DNA of 39,241 nt from an uncultured Oscillospiraceae bacterium (GTDB taxonomy: Bacteria > Bacillota > Clostridia > Oscillospirales > Oscillospiraceae): the NCBI GenBank assembly GCA_944383165.1, contig CALWON010000014.1:1-39241 (forward strand), read 5' to 3'. Of the stretch, positions 19,350 through 27,200 are shown in pieces. The translations under genes and the position numbers were made by a program. Each line of letters opens with the position of its first letter. Position 1 is the first letter of the stretch. The notes under the pieces were generated by a model, which was not told the origin of the DNA, did not search any database, and was given only the letters and a program-made list of their open reading frames with translations.

Positions 19350-19405
19350 CCTCAGCTGACAAAAGATTGTGCCACCAAAGAGCCACATCCCTTTGTCAAC
19401 TGAGG
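19350..19405 (-). promoter_or_regulatory. Imperfect 15-bp inverted repeat in the pstC leader
   Basis: Arms 19350-19365 and 19391-19405 pair as CCTCAG-TGACAAAG with one C/T mismatch and one extra A, around a 25-base loop. It ends 14 bases before the pstC start chosen here, and its 3' arm holds the best GAGG in the area. Confidence 0.55.
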
Positions 19406-19417
19406 ATTGCTTGGGAA

Positions 19418-19445
19418 GCAGGTCCCTGTCAAACCAGGGACCTGC
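19418..19445 (-). promoter_or_regulatory. GC-rich hairpin between pstS and pstC
   Basis: A perfect 11-bp inverted repeat (arms 19418-19428 and 19435-19445, 6-base loop) starts 29 bases after the pstS stop codon. There is no T-tract, so it probably acts as a partial terminator or 3' stabiliser that lets pstS be expressed more than pstCAB, as is common in pst operons. Confidence 0.65.
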
Positions 19446-19473
19446 CCACCATCAATCATTCGGGGATTCAGGA

Positions 19474-20385
19474 TTAAGCATTGGGGGACACTGCACCAGC
19501 GGCAGAGATAAACTCAGCACTGTCAGCACTCAGTGCAAAGTCCAAGAAAGCCTGAGCAGCTTCAGACAGCTCAGTTCCCTCTTTTGTTACCATCACAAAG
19601 GGACGCTGAATCTCATAAGTACCATCCTTCACAGTTGCCTCGGAAGGAGTTACACCGTTGACCTTCACAGCCTTTACTGTATCACCCACAGCAGACAGAG
19701 AAGCGTATCCAATGGCATTGGGGTTGGAGGCAACATTGCCAATCACATCGCCAGTGGAAGAATACTCATTGGTGTAAGTACAGGAATCCACCACACCTAC
19801 AATTTCCTCAAAGGCACCACGGGTACCGGAGCCAGCCTCACGACCAAACACGGCAATCTCACCATCAGCACCGCCCAACTCAGACCAGTTGGTAATCTCA
19901 CCCTTAAAAATCTGAGCAATCTGGTCCACAGTCAAATCTTCCACACCGTTGGCAGTGTTCACCACAATGGCCACACCATCTAGAGCAACTACATGCTCTA
20001 CTGCGCCGCCAGCCTTCTCCTCATCATTCAGAGCACGGGAAGCAAGACCGATATCACAGGTGCCAGTCAATGCACCCTCAACACCTGCACCGGAACCGGA
20101 ACCAGTATAGTTAATGGTTACACCTGGCTCAATCTCTGCAAAGCACTCAGTCAACACTGCCACAACATCCTTCATGGAAGTGGAGCCAGCTGTGTTTACA
20201 GTGCCAGTCAGATTGCCACCAGTGGTTGCTGTACCCTGGCTGGTTGTACTGCCTGCACTGGAAGTGCTGCCTGTAGCACTCTCATCCTCGGTTGTGCTGC
20301 CAGTAGTACCATTGGAATTACCACAGCCAGTCATTAGGCCCAGAGCCATTACCATAGAAAGACCAAGACAAGCAAACTTTTTCAT
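19474..20385 (-). CDS. pstS: Phosphate-binding lipoprotein PstS
   Basis: A 303-residue lipoprotein that captures phosphate outside the membrane and delivers it to PstCA. The signal peptide ends in a lipobox LMTGC with lipidated Cys21, followed by a Ser/Thr/Gly-rich linker to about residue 60. The phosphate-binding protein fold then begins with AGSTSMKDV, and further phosphate contacts are expected at GSGSGAG and in GREAGSGTRGAFE. The open frame runs to 20676, but the start must be the ATG at 20385. It gives a proper signal peptide and has AAGGAG seven bases upstream; the ATG at 20391 is only one base from that site. It is first in the operon, behind TTTACA-like repeats. Confidence 0.96.
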   Translation of the reverse strand: MKKFACLGLSMVMALGLMTGCGNSNGTTGSTTEDESATGSTSSAGSTTSQGTATTGGNLTGTVNTAGSTSMKDVVAVLTECFAEIEPGVTINYTGSGSGAGVEGALTGTCDIGLASRALNDEEKAGGAVEHVVALDGVAIVVNTANGVEDLTVDQIAQIFKGEITNWSELGGADGEIAVFGREAGSGTRGAFEEIVGVVDSCTYTNEYSSTGDVIGNVASNPNAIGYASLSAVGDTVKAVKVNGVTPSEATVKDGTYEIQRPFVMVTKEGTELSEAAQAFLDFALSADSAEFISAAGAVSPNA

Positions 20386-20400
20386 GTTCATTCTCCTTTT

Positions 20401-20418
20401 GTCCACCTTCGCGTGGAC
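20401..20418 (-). promoter_or_regulatory. Small hairpin in the pstS leader
   Basis: A 6-bp inverted repeat GTCCAC/GTGGAC with a 6-base loop lies directly upstream of the AAAAGGAG ribosome site of pstS, inside the predicted leader of about 62 bases. Confidence 0.4.
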
Positions 20419-20452
20419 TGATCCATTCTTGATTACCTCGTCGGCGTGATTC

Positions 20453-20526
20453 AGTATAGAAAAACAATGTAAAATAAAAAAGAACCTCTTTGTTAAATCC
20501 ATGTAAAACATCTTTTTTTGTGTAAA
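20453..20526 (-). promoter_or_regulatory. Pho-box-like direct repeats and -10 of the pst operon
   Basis: On the minus strand, copies of TTTACA or TTAACA lie at 20526-20521, 20507-20502, 20496-20491 and 20473-20468, followed nine bases later by a -10 TATACT (20458-20453, 5/6). The copies at 20502 and 20491 are 11 bases apart, and those at 20502 and 20468 are 34 bases apart, close to three helical turns. TTAACA-like repeats with 11-base spacing are the known PhoP site of Bacillus. There is no good -35, as expected for an activator-dependent promoter. Confidence 0.7.
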
Positions 20527-20551
20527 ATCAGTTGGTTTTTTGGATGAAAAT

Positions 20552-20588
20552 GTAAAAATCCGGCTATACCAACTGGTATAACCGGATT
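20552..20588 (-). terminator. Terminator after the DUF378 gene
   Basis: An inverted repeat with arms 20557-20570 and 20575-20588 (one mismatch, loop AACT on the plus strand) starts 18 bases after the DUF378 stop codon and is followed on the minus strand by TTTACATTTT. It insulates the pst promoter from upstream transcription. Confidence 0.8.
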
Positions 20589-20605
20589 GTACCTCTCTTT
20601 TCTGT

Positions 20606-20818
20606 TCAGGTTTTATTGCTTTGTGCAGGCTTATCTCGAAACAGGAAAGAAATGCACCAGACTGCTGCCAGTCCAATCAGTGTATAGATCACTCGGCTGA
20701 TCATACTGGCTGAACCACCAAAGGCAAAAGCCACAAGATCAAACTGGAATAACCCTACGCTACCCCAGTTTAATCCTCCTATGATGACCAATGCCAGTGC
20801 AATTTTATCGAGAATCAT
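20606..20818 (-). CDS. DUF378 small membrane protein
   Basis: A 70-residue protein with two membrane segments (about 5-28 and 40-61) and a short hydrophilic tail. The stretch GGLNWGSVGLFQFDLVA is the DUF378 (YuzA-like) signature. The function is unknown. The ATG at 20818 has a strong AAAGGAGGGG site. It is monocistronic, bounded by its own terminator and divergent from ireB across a 198-base gap. I could not find a convincing promoter for it in that gap. Confidence 0.88.
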   Translation of the reverse strand: MILDKIALALVIIGGLNWGSVGLFQFDLVAFAFGGSASMISRVIYTLIGLAAVWCISFLFRDKPAQSNKT

Positions 20819-20945
20819 ACCTACTCCCCTCCTTTAACTCTGAAAATCCGTCCTTAGTATGAGCTTGACTTCCTGGATCTATACATAAGAATCCTGCTGT
20901 GTCTGATCATACCTATGATTTTTTCAAAAATTTTGCCTCTTTCTC

Positions 20946-20974
20946 TTTACAGCCACTGAATTTTAGAGTAAACT
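20946..20974 (+). promoter_or_regulatory. ireB: Probable promoter of ireB
   Basis: -35 TTTACA (20946-20951, 5/6), 17-base spacer, -10 TAAACT (20969-20974, 4/6). The predicted start near 20981 leaves a leader of about 36 bases. Confidence 0.5.
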
Positions 20975-21016
20975 AAGGATAGTCGCTTCATAACTATGCT
21001 ATAGGAGGTGTTTTCG

Positions 21017-21268
21017 ATGGATGAGATGGATTTCACACGGAAGTTCCGTCTGGGCGATCAACGCGATTTGGAGATTAAAGCAATTTTGGCTACTGTGTAT
21101 CAGGCCTTGCAGGAAAAGGGCTACAATCCAGTCAATCAAATCGTGGGCTATATTCTCTCCGAGGACCCCACCTATATCACCAACCATAATAATGCCCGTG
21201 CCCTGATCCGCAAAATCGACCGTGATGAACTTTTGCAGACACTGGTTAAGAACTATCTCAATCACTAA
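21017..21268 (+). CDS. ireB: IreB family regulatory phosphoprotein (UPF0297)
   Basis: An 83-residue cytoplasmic protein of the IreB/YrzL family. Conserved stretches include [27 protein letters not shown] and the C-terminal [11 protein letters not shown]. In Enterococcus faecalis IreB is phosphorylated near its N-terminus by the PASTA kinase IreK and tunes cephalosporin resistance; here Thr7 in DFTRKF is the obvious candidate. The start is the ATG at 21017, six bases after a perfect AGGAGGTG; an in-frame GTG at 21008 overlaps that site and cannot be the start. In many Firmicutes it sits with alaS, ruvX (yqgF-like) and DUF1292, which are absent here. A strong terminator follows. Confidence 0.93.
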   Translation: MDEMDFTRKFRLGDQRDLEIKAILATVYQALQEKGYNPVNQIVGYILSEDPTYITNHNNARALIRKIDRDELLQTLVKNYLNH

Positions 21269-21271
21269 ACC

Positions 21272-21305
21272 AAAAACGACCTGTCCCAATGGGCAGGTCG
21301 TTTTT
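21272..21305 (+). terminator. Intrinsic terminator after ireB (bidirectional)
   Basis: Arms 21272-21283 and 21294-21305 pair perfectly, with a further CCC/GGG inside and a T-run at the end. The A-run on the left makes it usable on the minus strand, where it could stop antisense transcription through the DUF523 gene. Confidence 0.85.
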
Positions 21306-21322
21306 CCTATGGGGGTTTTCCA

Positions 21323-21799
21323 ATGAAACAATCTATTTTAGTCAGTGCCTGTCTTTTAGGCACACCCTGCCGTTATGATGGGACAGGAAAAAAGCTGCCC
21401 CAACTCCACCAACTGGAAGTTTTAGGGGTTTCTCTCATTCCAGTCTGCCCAGAGGTTTTGGGTGGCTTACCTACCCCACGCCCTCCTGCGGAATGTCAGC
21501 CAGATGGTACCGTGTGCAATCGGGAAGGGATGGATGTGACCGCCGCCTTTCAACTGGGAGCACAGCGCACCCTGTCCCTTGCCAAAGAGCACCACTGCAC
21601 CATTGCCCTTTTGAAAGAGCGTTCTCCCTCCTGCGGTGGCTCTCAAATTTATGATGGTACCTTTTCTGGTACACTGGTAGATGGTGCAGGTATCACAGCA
21701 AACCTGTTGCACTCTCATGGAATTTCTGTCTATGGGGAATCGGATTTCCCCAGTCTCTTATCCTCTTTGAAAAAACTGTATGGCATTTTTCCAGAATAG
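21323..21799 (+). CDS. DUF523 protein, TudS-like Fe-S desulfidase candidate
   Basis: A 158-residue DUF523 protein. The family signatures are SACLLG with Cys10, PVCPEVLGG with Cys42, and KERSPSCG with Cys104. Characterised DUF523 members (TudS) use a [4Fe-4S] cluster held by three conserved cysteines to remove sulfur from 2-thiouracil; whether this copy does so is inference. The ATG at 21323 has GGGGG nine bases upstream. It starts 17 bases after the ireB terminator, so it would need read-through or its own promoter, which I could not see. Its last 42 bases overlap the convergent dipeptidase gene. Confidence 0.88.
   Translation: MKQSILVSACLLGTPCRYDGTGKKLPQLHQLEVLGVSLIPVCPEVLGGLPTPRPPAECQPDGTVCNREGMDVTAAFQLGAQRTLSLAKEHHCTIALLKERSPSCGGSQIYDGTFSGTLVDGAGITANLLHSHGISVYGESDFPSLLSSLKKLYGIFPE
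21733..21752 (-). terminator. Weak hairpin after the dipeptidase stop codon
   Basis: A perfect 7-bp inverted repeat TGGGGAA/TTCCCCA with a 6-base loop starts six bases after the dipeptidase stop codon, inside the DUF523 coding region. No T-tract follows, so it may not terminate well. Confidence 0.3.
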
Positions 21800-22696
21800 T
21801 CTGTCCAGCAATGGTTTAGAATATCCACAGCTCTCAAGATACGTATAGAGCTGTGGAATTTTTTTACAAGAATCCAATTCTGGTGGAAGGTCTGCCCCAT
21901 CAAAATCAGAACCCAATGCCACATGCCATTCCCCACCTAAGTCTAAGATTGCTTCCAAATGGCGGCGCACATCTTCTCTGGTTGCTGGCTGACCATCTTC
22001 ACGCAAAAAGAGGCTGTAATAATTGAGTCCAATCAGTCCACCACTCTGGATGATGAATTGAATTTGCTCCTGTGTTAAATTTCTTGGATGATGACAACAG
22101 TTTCTCACATTGGAATGGGATGCCACAATGGGTTTTGTGGCATGTTCTGCCACTTGCCAGAATCCTTTGTCGTTCAGATGGGACACATCCACCACCATAT
22201 CAACTCGTTCCATTTCCCTGATGGCTTGTATGCCAAATGAGGTCAATCCATGCTCCGTTGTATTCCCAGAACCCAACTGATTTTCCCCATTCCATGTCAG
22301 GGTCATCATGATAACCCCCATCTGCCTCAAGGTTTCCACCCGCTCCAGCTTTCCACCCAAAACACTGGCGTTTTCTACCGTCAATAGACAAGCCGTTTTT
22401 CCCTGTTCCCATGCTGCCTCCACCTGCTCTCCATCGGTGCAGGCAACTGCCAGATGGGCATATTCTCCCATCTGGCAGTAAAATTTCTCAGCAGTCTGGT
22501 CAAAAAACACCTCTGCCTGTTGTGGTGACAGGGTATCTGGCGCAAAAACAGCACAACATTGTGCCCAGTTTGTCCCTTTGGGTACAGACTGAAGGGAAAA
22601 AGCAGCGCAGGCATCATGGAGCGTGTGGGTACATCGGTCTGGTGTGCGGAACGCTGTCAATGTATCACAATGCAAATCAAATACACAAAGGCTCAT
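21758..22696 (-). CDS. Membrane dipeptidase family protein (peptidase M19)
   Basis: A 312-residue zinc dipeptidase of the renal dipeptidase family, which cleaves a range of dipeptides. The metal-site residues are visible: HxD in DLHCDT (His9, Asp11), a Glu in LLTVENAS, His residues in VDVSHLND and VASHSNVR, and LGSDFDG near residue 260. The C-terminal FWKNAIQFF is a typical family ending. There is no signal peptide, so it is probably cytoplasmic, as in most bacteria. I chose the ATG at 22696 with GAGAGGTGG upstream; the open extension to 22738 would overlap the tex stop region and has no ribosome site. It follows tex by 45 bases. Confidence 0.92.
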   Translation of the reverse strand: MSLCVFDLHCDTLTAFRTPDRCTHTLHDACAAFSLQSVPKGTNWAQCCAVFAPDTLSPQQAEVFFDQTAEKFYCQMGEYAHLAVACTDGEQVEAAWEQGKTACLLTVENASVLGGKLERVETLRQMGVIMMTLTWNGENQLGSGNTTEHGLTSFGIQAIREMERVDMVVDVSHLNDKGFWQVAEHATKPIVASHSNVRNCCHHPRNLTQEQIQFIIQSGGLIGLNYYSLFLREDGQPATREDVRRHLEAILDLGGEWHVALGSDFDGADLPPELDSCKKIPQLYTYLESCGYSKPLLDRLFWKNAIQFFQRG

Positions 22697-22741
22697 CGTA
22701 CCACCTCTCTCCCATCCTATGTGTCTGCTTCTGTACATAGA

Positions 22742-24895
22742 CTAAGGCTTTTTCATAGATAAACCAATCCGTCCACGTTTTTCCTCTACTTCTACTACCC
22801 ATACAGTAATCACATCCCCCACAGACAGCACTTCTGAGGGGTGTTTCACCCGTCTGGGCAGACGGCTGATATGAACCAGTCCATCCTGATGAACCCCAAT
22901 ATCCACAAATGCGCCAAAATCAATCACATTGCGTACGGTACCCTGCAACTCCATTCCGGGCTTTAAATCCTTCAATTCCATTACATCGGTACGCAGAATG
23001 GGGGCAGGCAGTTCATCACGGGGATCACGCCCTGGTTTTAACAGCTCCCCAATCACGTCAGACAACGTGGGCACACCTACACCACATGCCTCTGACAGTT
23101 TTTCCATGCCATAAGCCGTTGCCCGCTCCTTTAAGTCAGGAATGGCATTCTGTTCCACATCCTGCAAGGTATAACCACACAATTCCAGCAGCTTTTCTGC
23201 CGCTCCATAGCTTTCAGGATGCACCCCTGTCCGGTCCAGAATGGACTGACTTTCTGGCACTCTGAGAAATCCAGCACATTGTTCAAATGCCTTTGGTCCC
23301 AGCTTTGGCACCTTCAAAATCTGTTTTCTGGTGGTGAATACCCCATTTTCTTCCCTGTATTTCACCAGATTTTTGGCTGTGGTGGCGGTAAGCCCTGATA
23401 CACGCTGTAAAAGAGAGGGGGAAGCTGTATTCACATCCACACCCACTGCATTCACGCAGTCCTCTACCACACCATCCAGTGCCTCTCCCAGCCGTGCCTG
23501 GGGCATATCATGTTGATACTGTCCCACACCAATGGCTTTGGGGTCGATTTTCACCAGTTCTGCCAAGGGGTCCTGAAGTCGTCTGGCAATAGATACTGCA
23601 CTTCTCAGATTGACATCATACTCTGGAAATTCCTCTGCCGCCAGCTTACTGGCTGAGTATACTGATGCACCTGCCTCATTGACAATCATATAGCTCAGCC
23701 CATTTCCATATCGACGAATCAGTTCCACCGTCATCTGTTCTGTCTCCCGACTGGCTGTGCCATTGCCAATGGCAATATGCTCCACCCCATGAGCTTTAAT
23801 GAGCTTTGTCAGCTTCTCAATGGCTTCCTCTTTCTGTCTCTGCCCATAGGTGGGATAAACCACCGCAGTGTCCAGTACCTTTCCTGTTCCATCCACCACT
23901 GCCACCTTACAGCCCATACGGTAGCCTGGGTCCAGTCCCATGGTCACTTTGCCTTTCACTGGTGGCTGCATCAGGAGAGGCTTCAAATTCAGGGCAAACA
24001 TGTGGATAGCTCCCTCATCTGCCTGTTCAGTCAGATATGCTCTCATTTCACGTTCTACGGAAGGTTGAATGAGGCGGCTATAGGCGTCCTCTGCTGCGCT
24101 GCGTACAAACTGCATCGAGGGGGAACCTGGCACAATCACACCACGCCGTACTGTTACCAGTGCGGTCTCCTCCTCCAGTTCCACAGACACCTTTAAAAGC
24201 CCCTCCCGTTCTCCACGGTTGACTGCCAGCACCTGATACCCCTGTACTCTGTTCAAAGGAGATTTGAAGTCATAGTACAGTCGGTATACGCTGTCCTCCT
24301 GCTCTGCCTGTGCTGCTTTGGACACCAAAAAACCACGGCGCAGATATAAGGCTCTCAACTCTTTGCGGATGTCTGCATCTTCAGAAATCCACTCCGCAAT
24401 GATGTCATTTGCCCCCTGTAGGGCATCTTCTACAGTCTCTACCCCTTTTTCATCATCTATATACTCCTGGGCTGCCACTTCTGGCTGGGGACAATCCCGC
24501 TTTTGTGCAAACAGCATTTCTGCAAGGGGTTCCAATCCCTTCTCCTTTGCAATGGTTGCTCTGGTTCGTCTTTTTTGCTTATAGGGTCGGTATAAGTCCT
24601 CCACTTCTGCCAGTGTGGCAGCCTCATCAATGGCAGCCGAAAGTTCTTCTGTCAGCTTTCCCTGTCCCTCAATGGCTGACTTGACCTCCTCTTTGCGTGT
24701 CTCCAAATTTCTCAGATACTGCAATCGGTCTGCCAACTGCCGCAGAAGCTGGTCATCCATGGAGCCGTGTAATTCCTTGCGGTAGCGGGCGATGAAGGGA
24801 ATGGTTGCCCCTTCATCAATCAATTTAATGACATTTTCAATATGCTGTGGGGAGCGTTCCAGCTCCTGTGCAAGCTGTGCAATTAGTTTTTCCAC
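22742..24895 (-). CDS. tex: Tex RNA-binding transcription accessory protein
   Basis: A 717-residue Tex/YhgF protein, a conserved nucleic-acid-binding factor acting on RNA and transcription. Domains in order: the N-terminal helical Tex module with ATIPFIARYRKE (about 30-42), a YqgF/RNase H-like domain starting at MGLDPGYRMGCKVAVVD (about 320), tandem helix-hairpin-helix region (about 490-560, with VGVDVNTASPSLL), and a C-terminal S1 domain (about 648-717). The length is typical. It starts at a GTG (24895) with AAGGAG ten bases upstream, which gives the expected N-terminus. It lies 71 bases after the GT4-CsaB gene, across a hairpin. Confidence 0.95.
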   Translation of the reverse strand: MEKLIAQLAQELERSPQHIENVIKLIDEGATIPFIARYRKELHGSMDDQLLRQLADRLQYLRNLETRKEEVKSAIEGQGKLTEELSAAIDEAATLAEVEDLYRPYKQKRRTRATIAKEKGLEPLAEMLFAQKRDCPQPEVAAQEYIDDEKGVETVEDALQGANDIIAEWISEDADIRKELRALYLRRGFLVSKAAQAEQEDSVYRLYYDFKSPLNRVQGYQVLAVNRGEREGLLKVSVELEEETALVTVRRGVIVPGSPSMQFVRSAAEDAYSRLIQPSVEREMRAYLTEQADEGAIHMFALNLKPLLMQPPVKGKVTMGLDPGYRMGCKVAVVDGTGKVLDTAVVYPTYGQRQKEEAIEKLTKLIKAHGVEHIAIGNGTASRETEQMTVELIRRYGNGLSYMIVNEAGASVYSASKLAAEEFPEYDVNLRSAVSIARRLQDPLAELVKIDPKAIGVGQYQHDMPQARLGEALDGVVEDCVNAVGVDVNTASPSLLQRVSGLTATTAKNLVKYREENGVFTTRKQILKVPKLGPKAFEQCAGFLRVPESQSILDRTGVHPESYGAAEKLLELCGYTLQDVEQNAIPDLKERATAYGMEKLSEACGVGVPTLSDVIGELLKPGRDPRDELPAPILRTDVMELKDLKPGMELQGTVRNVIDFGAFVDIGVHQDGLVHISRLPRRVKHPSEVLSVGDVITVWVVEVEEKRGRIGLSMKKP

Positions 24896-24928
24896 TCTTG
24901 TATTGCTCCTTTTCCTGTCAAAGTATCA

Positions 24929-24959
24929 GCTCCCCTTGTCCCAGTAAGACCAGGGGAGC
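24929..24959 (-). terminator. Hairpin at the end of the envelope-polymer operon
   Basis: GCTCCCC/GGGGAGC arms (24929-24935 and 24953-24959) with extra pairing inside form a stable hairpin eight bases after the stop codon of the GT4-CsaB gene. The T content after it is low, so it may be leaky, with tex partly transcribed by read-through. Confidence 0.55.
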
Positions 24960-24966
24960 CTATTGT

Positions 24967-27183
24967 TTATATTTGCTTGGATTTGCTGAGCAGTTCTAGC
25001 AGTAATTCCTCATTTTTCTGGGCTGCCTGTGCTAATAGATTGGATTTTTCCTCCAGCTTTTCCCGAAAACTGTTGTAGTGTTCCATCAGATGGTCAATAC
25101 AATCTTGCGCTGCCTGTGCTTCAAACTGCTCTACATGCCCCGCAGAAGGCATATCCAGTTCCTTGAGATAGCTTTCTACCTTTGGGTCATAGACCAGACC
25201 CACACAGGGCACCGCCATACGAGCCGCAAAAATCAGTGTGTGCAGACGCATGGCTACACATAGCTTTGCCTGCCCCAATACAGCCATCAGTTCCCGTGGG
25301 GTACAGGGCACATCCAGCAAATAAGATGGTTCTTTCATGAGCTGGCGTACCTGTGCTGTTGTATGCTGGTCGTGCTTGGGCTGCATGAGAATAAAGAGGA
25401 TTTCCAGCCCATGCTGTCTTCTCATATGGTCACAGACAGTGGCCAATTTTTCTGGAAAACCGTCGGTGTCCATCCAATCTCGTACAGAAATAGCCGCAAA
25501 TTCTGTCCCAGAGGGAAGCTGTGCGGTTTGGAGCAGTTCCAACCCTCGCTCCTGAGAAGCAGGTGGCAAATTGAACACCGGATCGGCTGTTACATAGAGG
25601 TCTTTCCGAGTGACCCCCATATCCCGCAGTTCATTGGCTGAACTGCTGTCACGCAATGTGACCAGTGCAGCACGCTCTACTGCTCTGCGCACCCTCATAC
25701 GGTTGGCATTCTTACGCACCGGACCAATCCCATTGGCATACATCATCACTGGTTTATGGAAAAACTCTGCCATACGGATAATGCCCAGATAGTAGAGCAG
25801 AGAACGGGTGGAGGTTCTGTCCTGCAAAAGACTGCCACCACCGGACAACAAGGCATCACAGTGCTTTAAGGTGGACAGCACCTTCCAGAACTGGAACCGA
25901 TTCACTGCCTCCAACCCACATAACTCCTGGGTCAATGCAGGGTTATTGGACAGCACTTTGACTGAAATTTCATCACTGGCTGCCAGAATTCCCTCATGAA
26001 TAGACTGTAAAATGGCGTCATCTCCTGCATTGGAAAAGCCATAATAGCCACTCATGACCACAGTATAGTTCCGTTTTTTCACCTGACGATACACCTTTAA
26101 ACAGTCTTCTGCCATTCTTCGCACGGAATAAAACTCAAAAATCACCTGACGACCATAGGCTCCCAATGCCTGTTTTTCTTCCTGTGACAATGACAGAGCA
26201 AACAGAACATCTTCTTTCAGTTTCTCTGGGGTGGACATGGGCAATCCCCGGCAGCAGAAGTTCCCTGCCTGCGCTTCTTCCAGTTGTTTGGGTCCAAACA
26301 GCCCCTGATACCCCTCATTGCCTGCCACAATCACAGGCTTTCCAGAGGACATGGCTTCCAATGCGGAACGGGACACCCCTACAAAAATATCTCCTGCCGC
26401 TACAATCTCATTGATATCGGTACGGGCTCCCAGCATATAAATGCAAGTTCTTCCCAGCTCTCCATTGACCTGCTCTGTCATCTCTTGTAACTCTTGGAAT
26501 ACATTTCCGCCACCTGCAATTACCAGCTGAATGCCAGGCTGTGCCTCATCCAACTCTTTGGCAATCTGAATCAGCTGACGTGCTACCAAAGCACGGTCCT
26601 CATCCATGCGGCTGACATAGGATACCACTGGTTTTTCCAAATCAAGTCCCAATTCCTGTGCCAGTCTTTCCCCGGAAATATCTGGGGAAAATTTATGGGT
26701 ATCAATGCCATTAACGGTAATGGTAATATGTTCTTCTGGCACCTGATACTCACGCATCAGGTATGCCTTAATATCTTCGGAAACTGCAATGGTACGCTGT
26801 CCCCAGTTGGTGAGATAGCGCAGCATCCCTTTTGTTTCAAATACCCAGTGGGCAGTGGTCACAAAGGGAAATTTCAATTTTTTCTGTAATGTGCCACAGA
26901 GAAAGGCTGGGATTCTGGCATGGGCATGGACAATGTCCGGTTTTTCCCGGCTGATGATTTCTTTGAGCAATTTTCGGGAATGTCTCATTTCCTTCAAGTT
27001 GCGTCGGTGCATGGGCACAGAAAAATGCCGAATCCCTGCCGCCTCAATTTCTGGCACATAAACACCACCATTGGAGGCGATCAGCACCTCATGTCCCTGT
27101 CCCTGCAATTCCTTTGCCAGTTCTACAATATGGGTTTCCGCTCCTCCGATATCCAGTCCCATTGTCGCCATGAAAATTTTCAT
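24967..27183 (-). CDS. csaB: GT4 glycosyltransferase fused to CsaB-type polysaccharide pyruvyl transferase
   Basis: A 738-residue two-domain enzyme. Residues 1 to about 365 are a GT-B fold glycosyltransferase of family GT4, with the N-terminal DIGGAETH motif, ITVNGIDTHKFSP, and the donor-site ALEAMSSGKPVIV. Residues about 367-738 are a polysaccharide pyruvyl transferase of the CsaB type: MSGYYGFSNAGDDAILQSI at its start, LLSGGGSLLQD, the ANGIGP segment and RLHTLIFAARMAVPCVGL. CsaB adds ketal-linked pyruvate from phosphoenolpyruvate to wall polysaccharide, the modification that SLH domains bind. There is no signal peptide, so it acts in the cytoplasm or on the inner membrane face. The join has no stop or frameshift. 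It is last in the murJ operon, 17 bases after a DUF4330 gene. Confidence 0.9.
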   Translation of the reverse strand: MKIFMATMGLDIGGAETHIVELAKELQGQGHEVLIASNGGVYVPEIEAAGIRHFSVPMHRRNLKEMRHSRKLLKEIISREKPDIVHAHARIPAFLCGTLQKKLKFPFVTTAHWVFETKGMLRYLTNWGQRTIAVSEDIKAYLMREYQVPEEHITITVNGIDTHKFSPDISGERLAQELGLDLEKPVVSYVSRMDEDRALVARQLIQIAKELDEAQPGIQLVIAGGGNVFQELQEMTEQVNGELGRTCIYMLGARTDINEIVAAGDIFVGVSRSALEAMSSGKPVIVAGNEGYQGLFGPKQLEEAQAGNFCCRGLPMSTPEKLKEDVLFALSLSQEEKQALGAYGRQVIFEFYSVRRMAEDCLKVYRQVKKRNYTVVMSGYYGFSNAGDDAILQSIHEGILAASDEISVKVLSNNPALTQELCGLEAVNRFQFWKVLSTLKHCDALLSGGGSLLQDRTSTRSLLYYLGIIRMAEFFHKPVMMYANGIGPVRKNANRMRVRRAVERAALVTLRDSSSANELRDMGVTRKDLYVTADPVFNLPPASQERGLELLQTAQLPSGTEFAAISVRDWMDTDGFPEKLATVCDHMRRQHGLEILFILMQPKHDQHTTAQVRQLMKEPSYLLDVPCTPRELMAVLGQAKLCVAMRLHTLIFAARMAVPCVGLVYDPKVESYLKELDMPSAGHVEQFEAQAAQDCIDHLMEHYNSFREKLEEKSNLLAQAAQKNEELLLELLSKSKQI

Positions 27184-27200
27184 TGCTCCAATTCACTCCC

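Noticed and set aside
20551..20556. Fifth TTTACA copy as part of the Pho box set
   Set aside because: It lies in the T-rich tail of the DUF378 terminator and is 30 bases from the next copy, so it is likely chance; kept only as a remark in the finding.
20386..20676. N-terminal extension of PstS by 97 residues
   Set aside because: It would bury the signal peptide and covers the promoter and Pho-box-like repeats.
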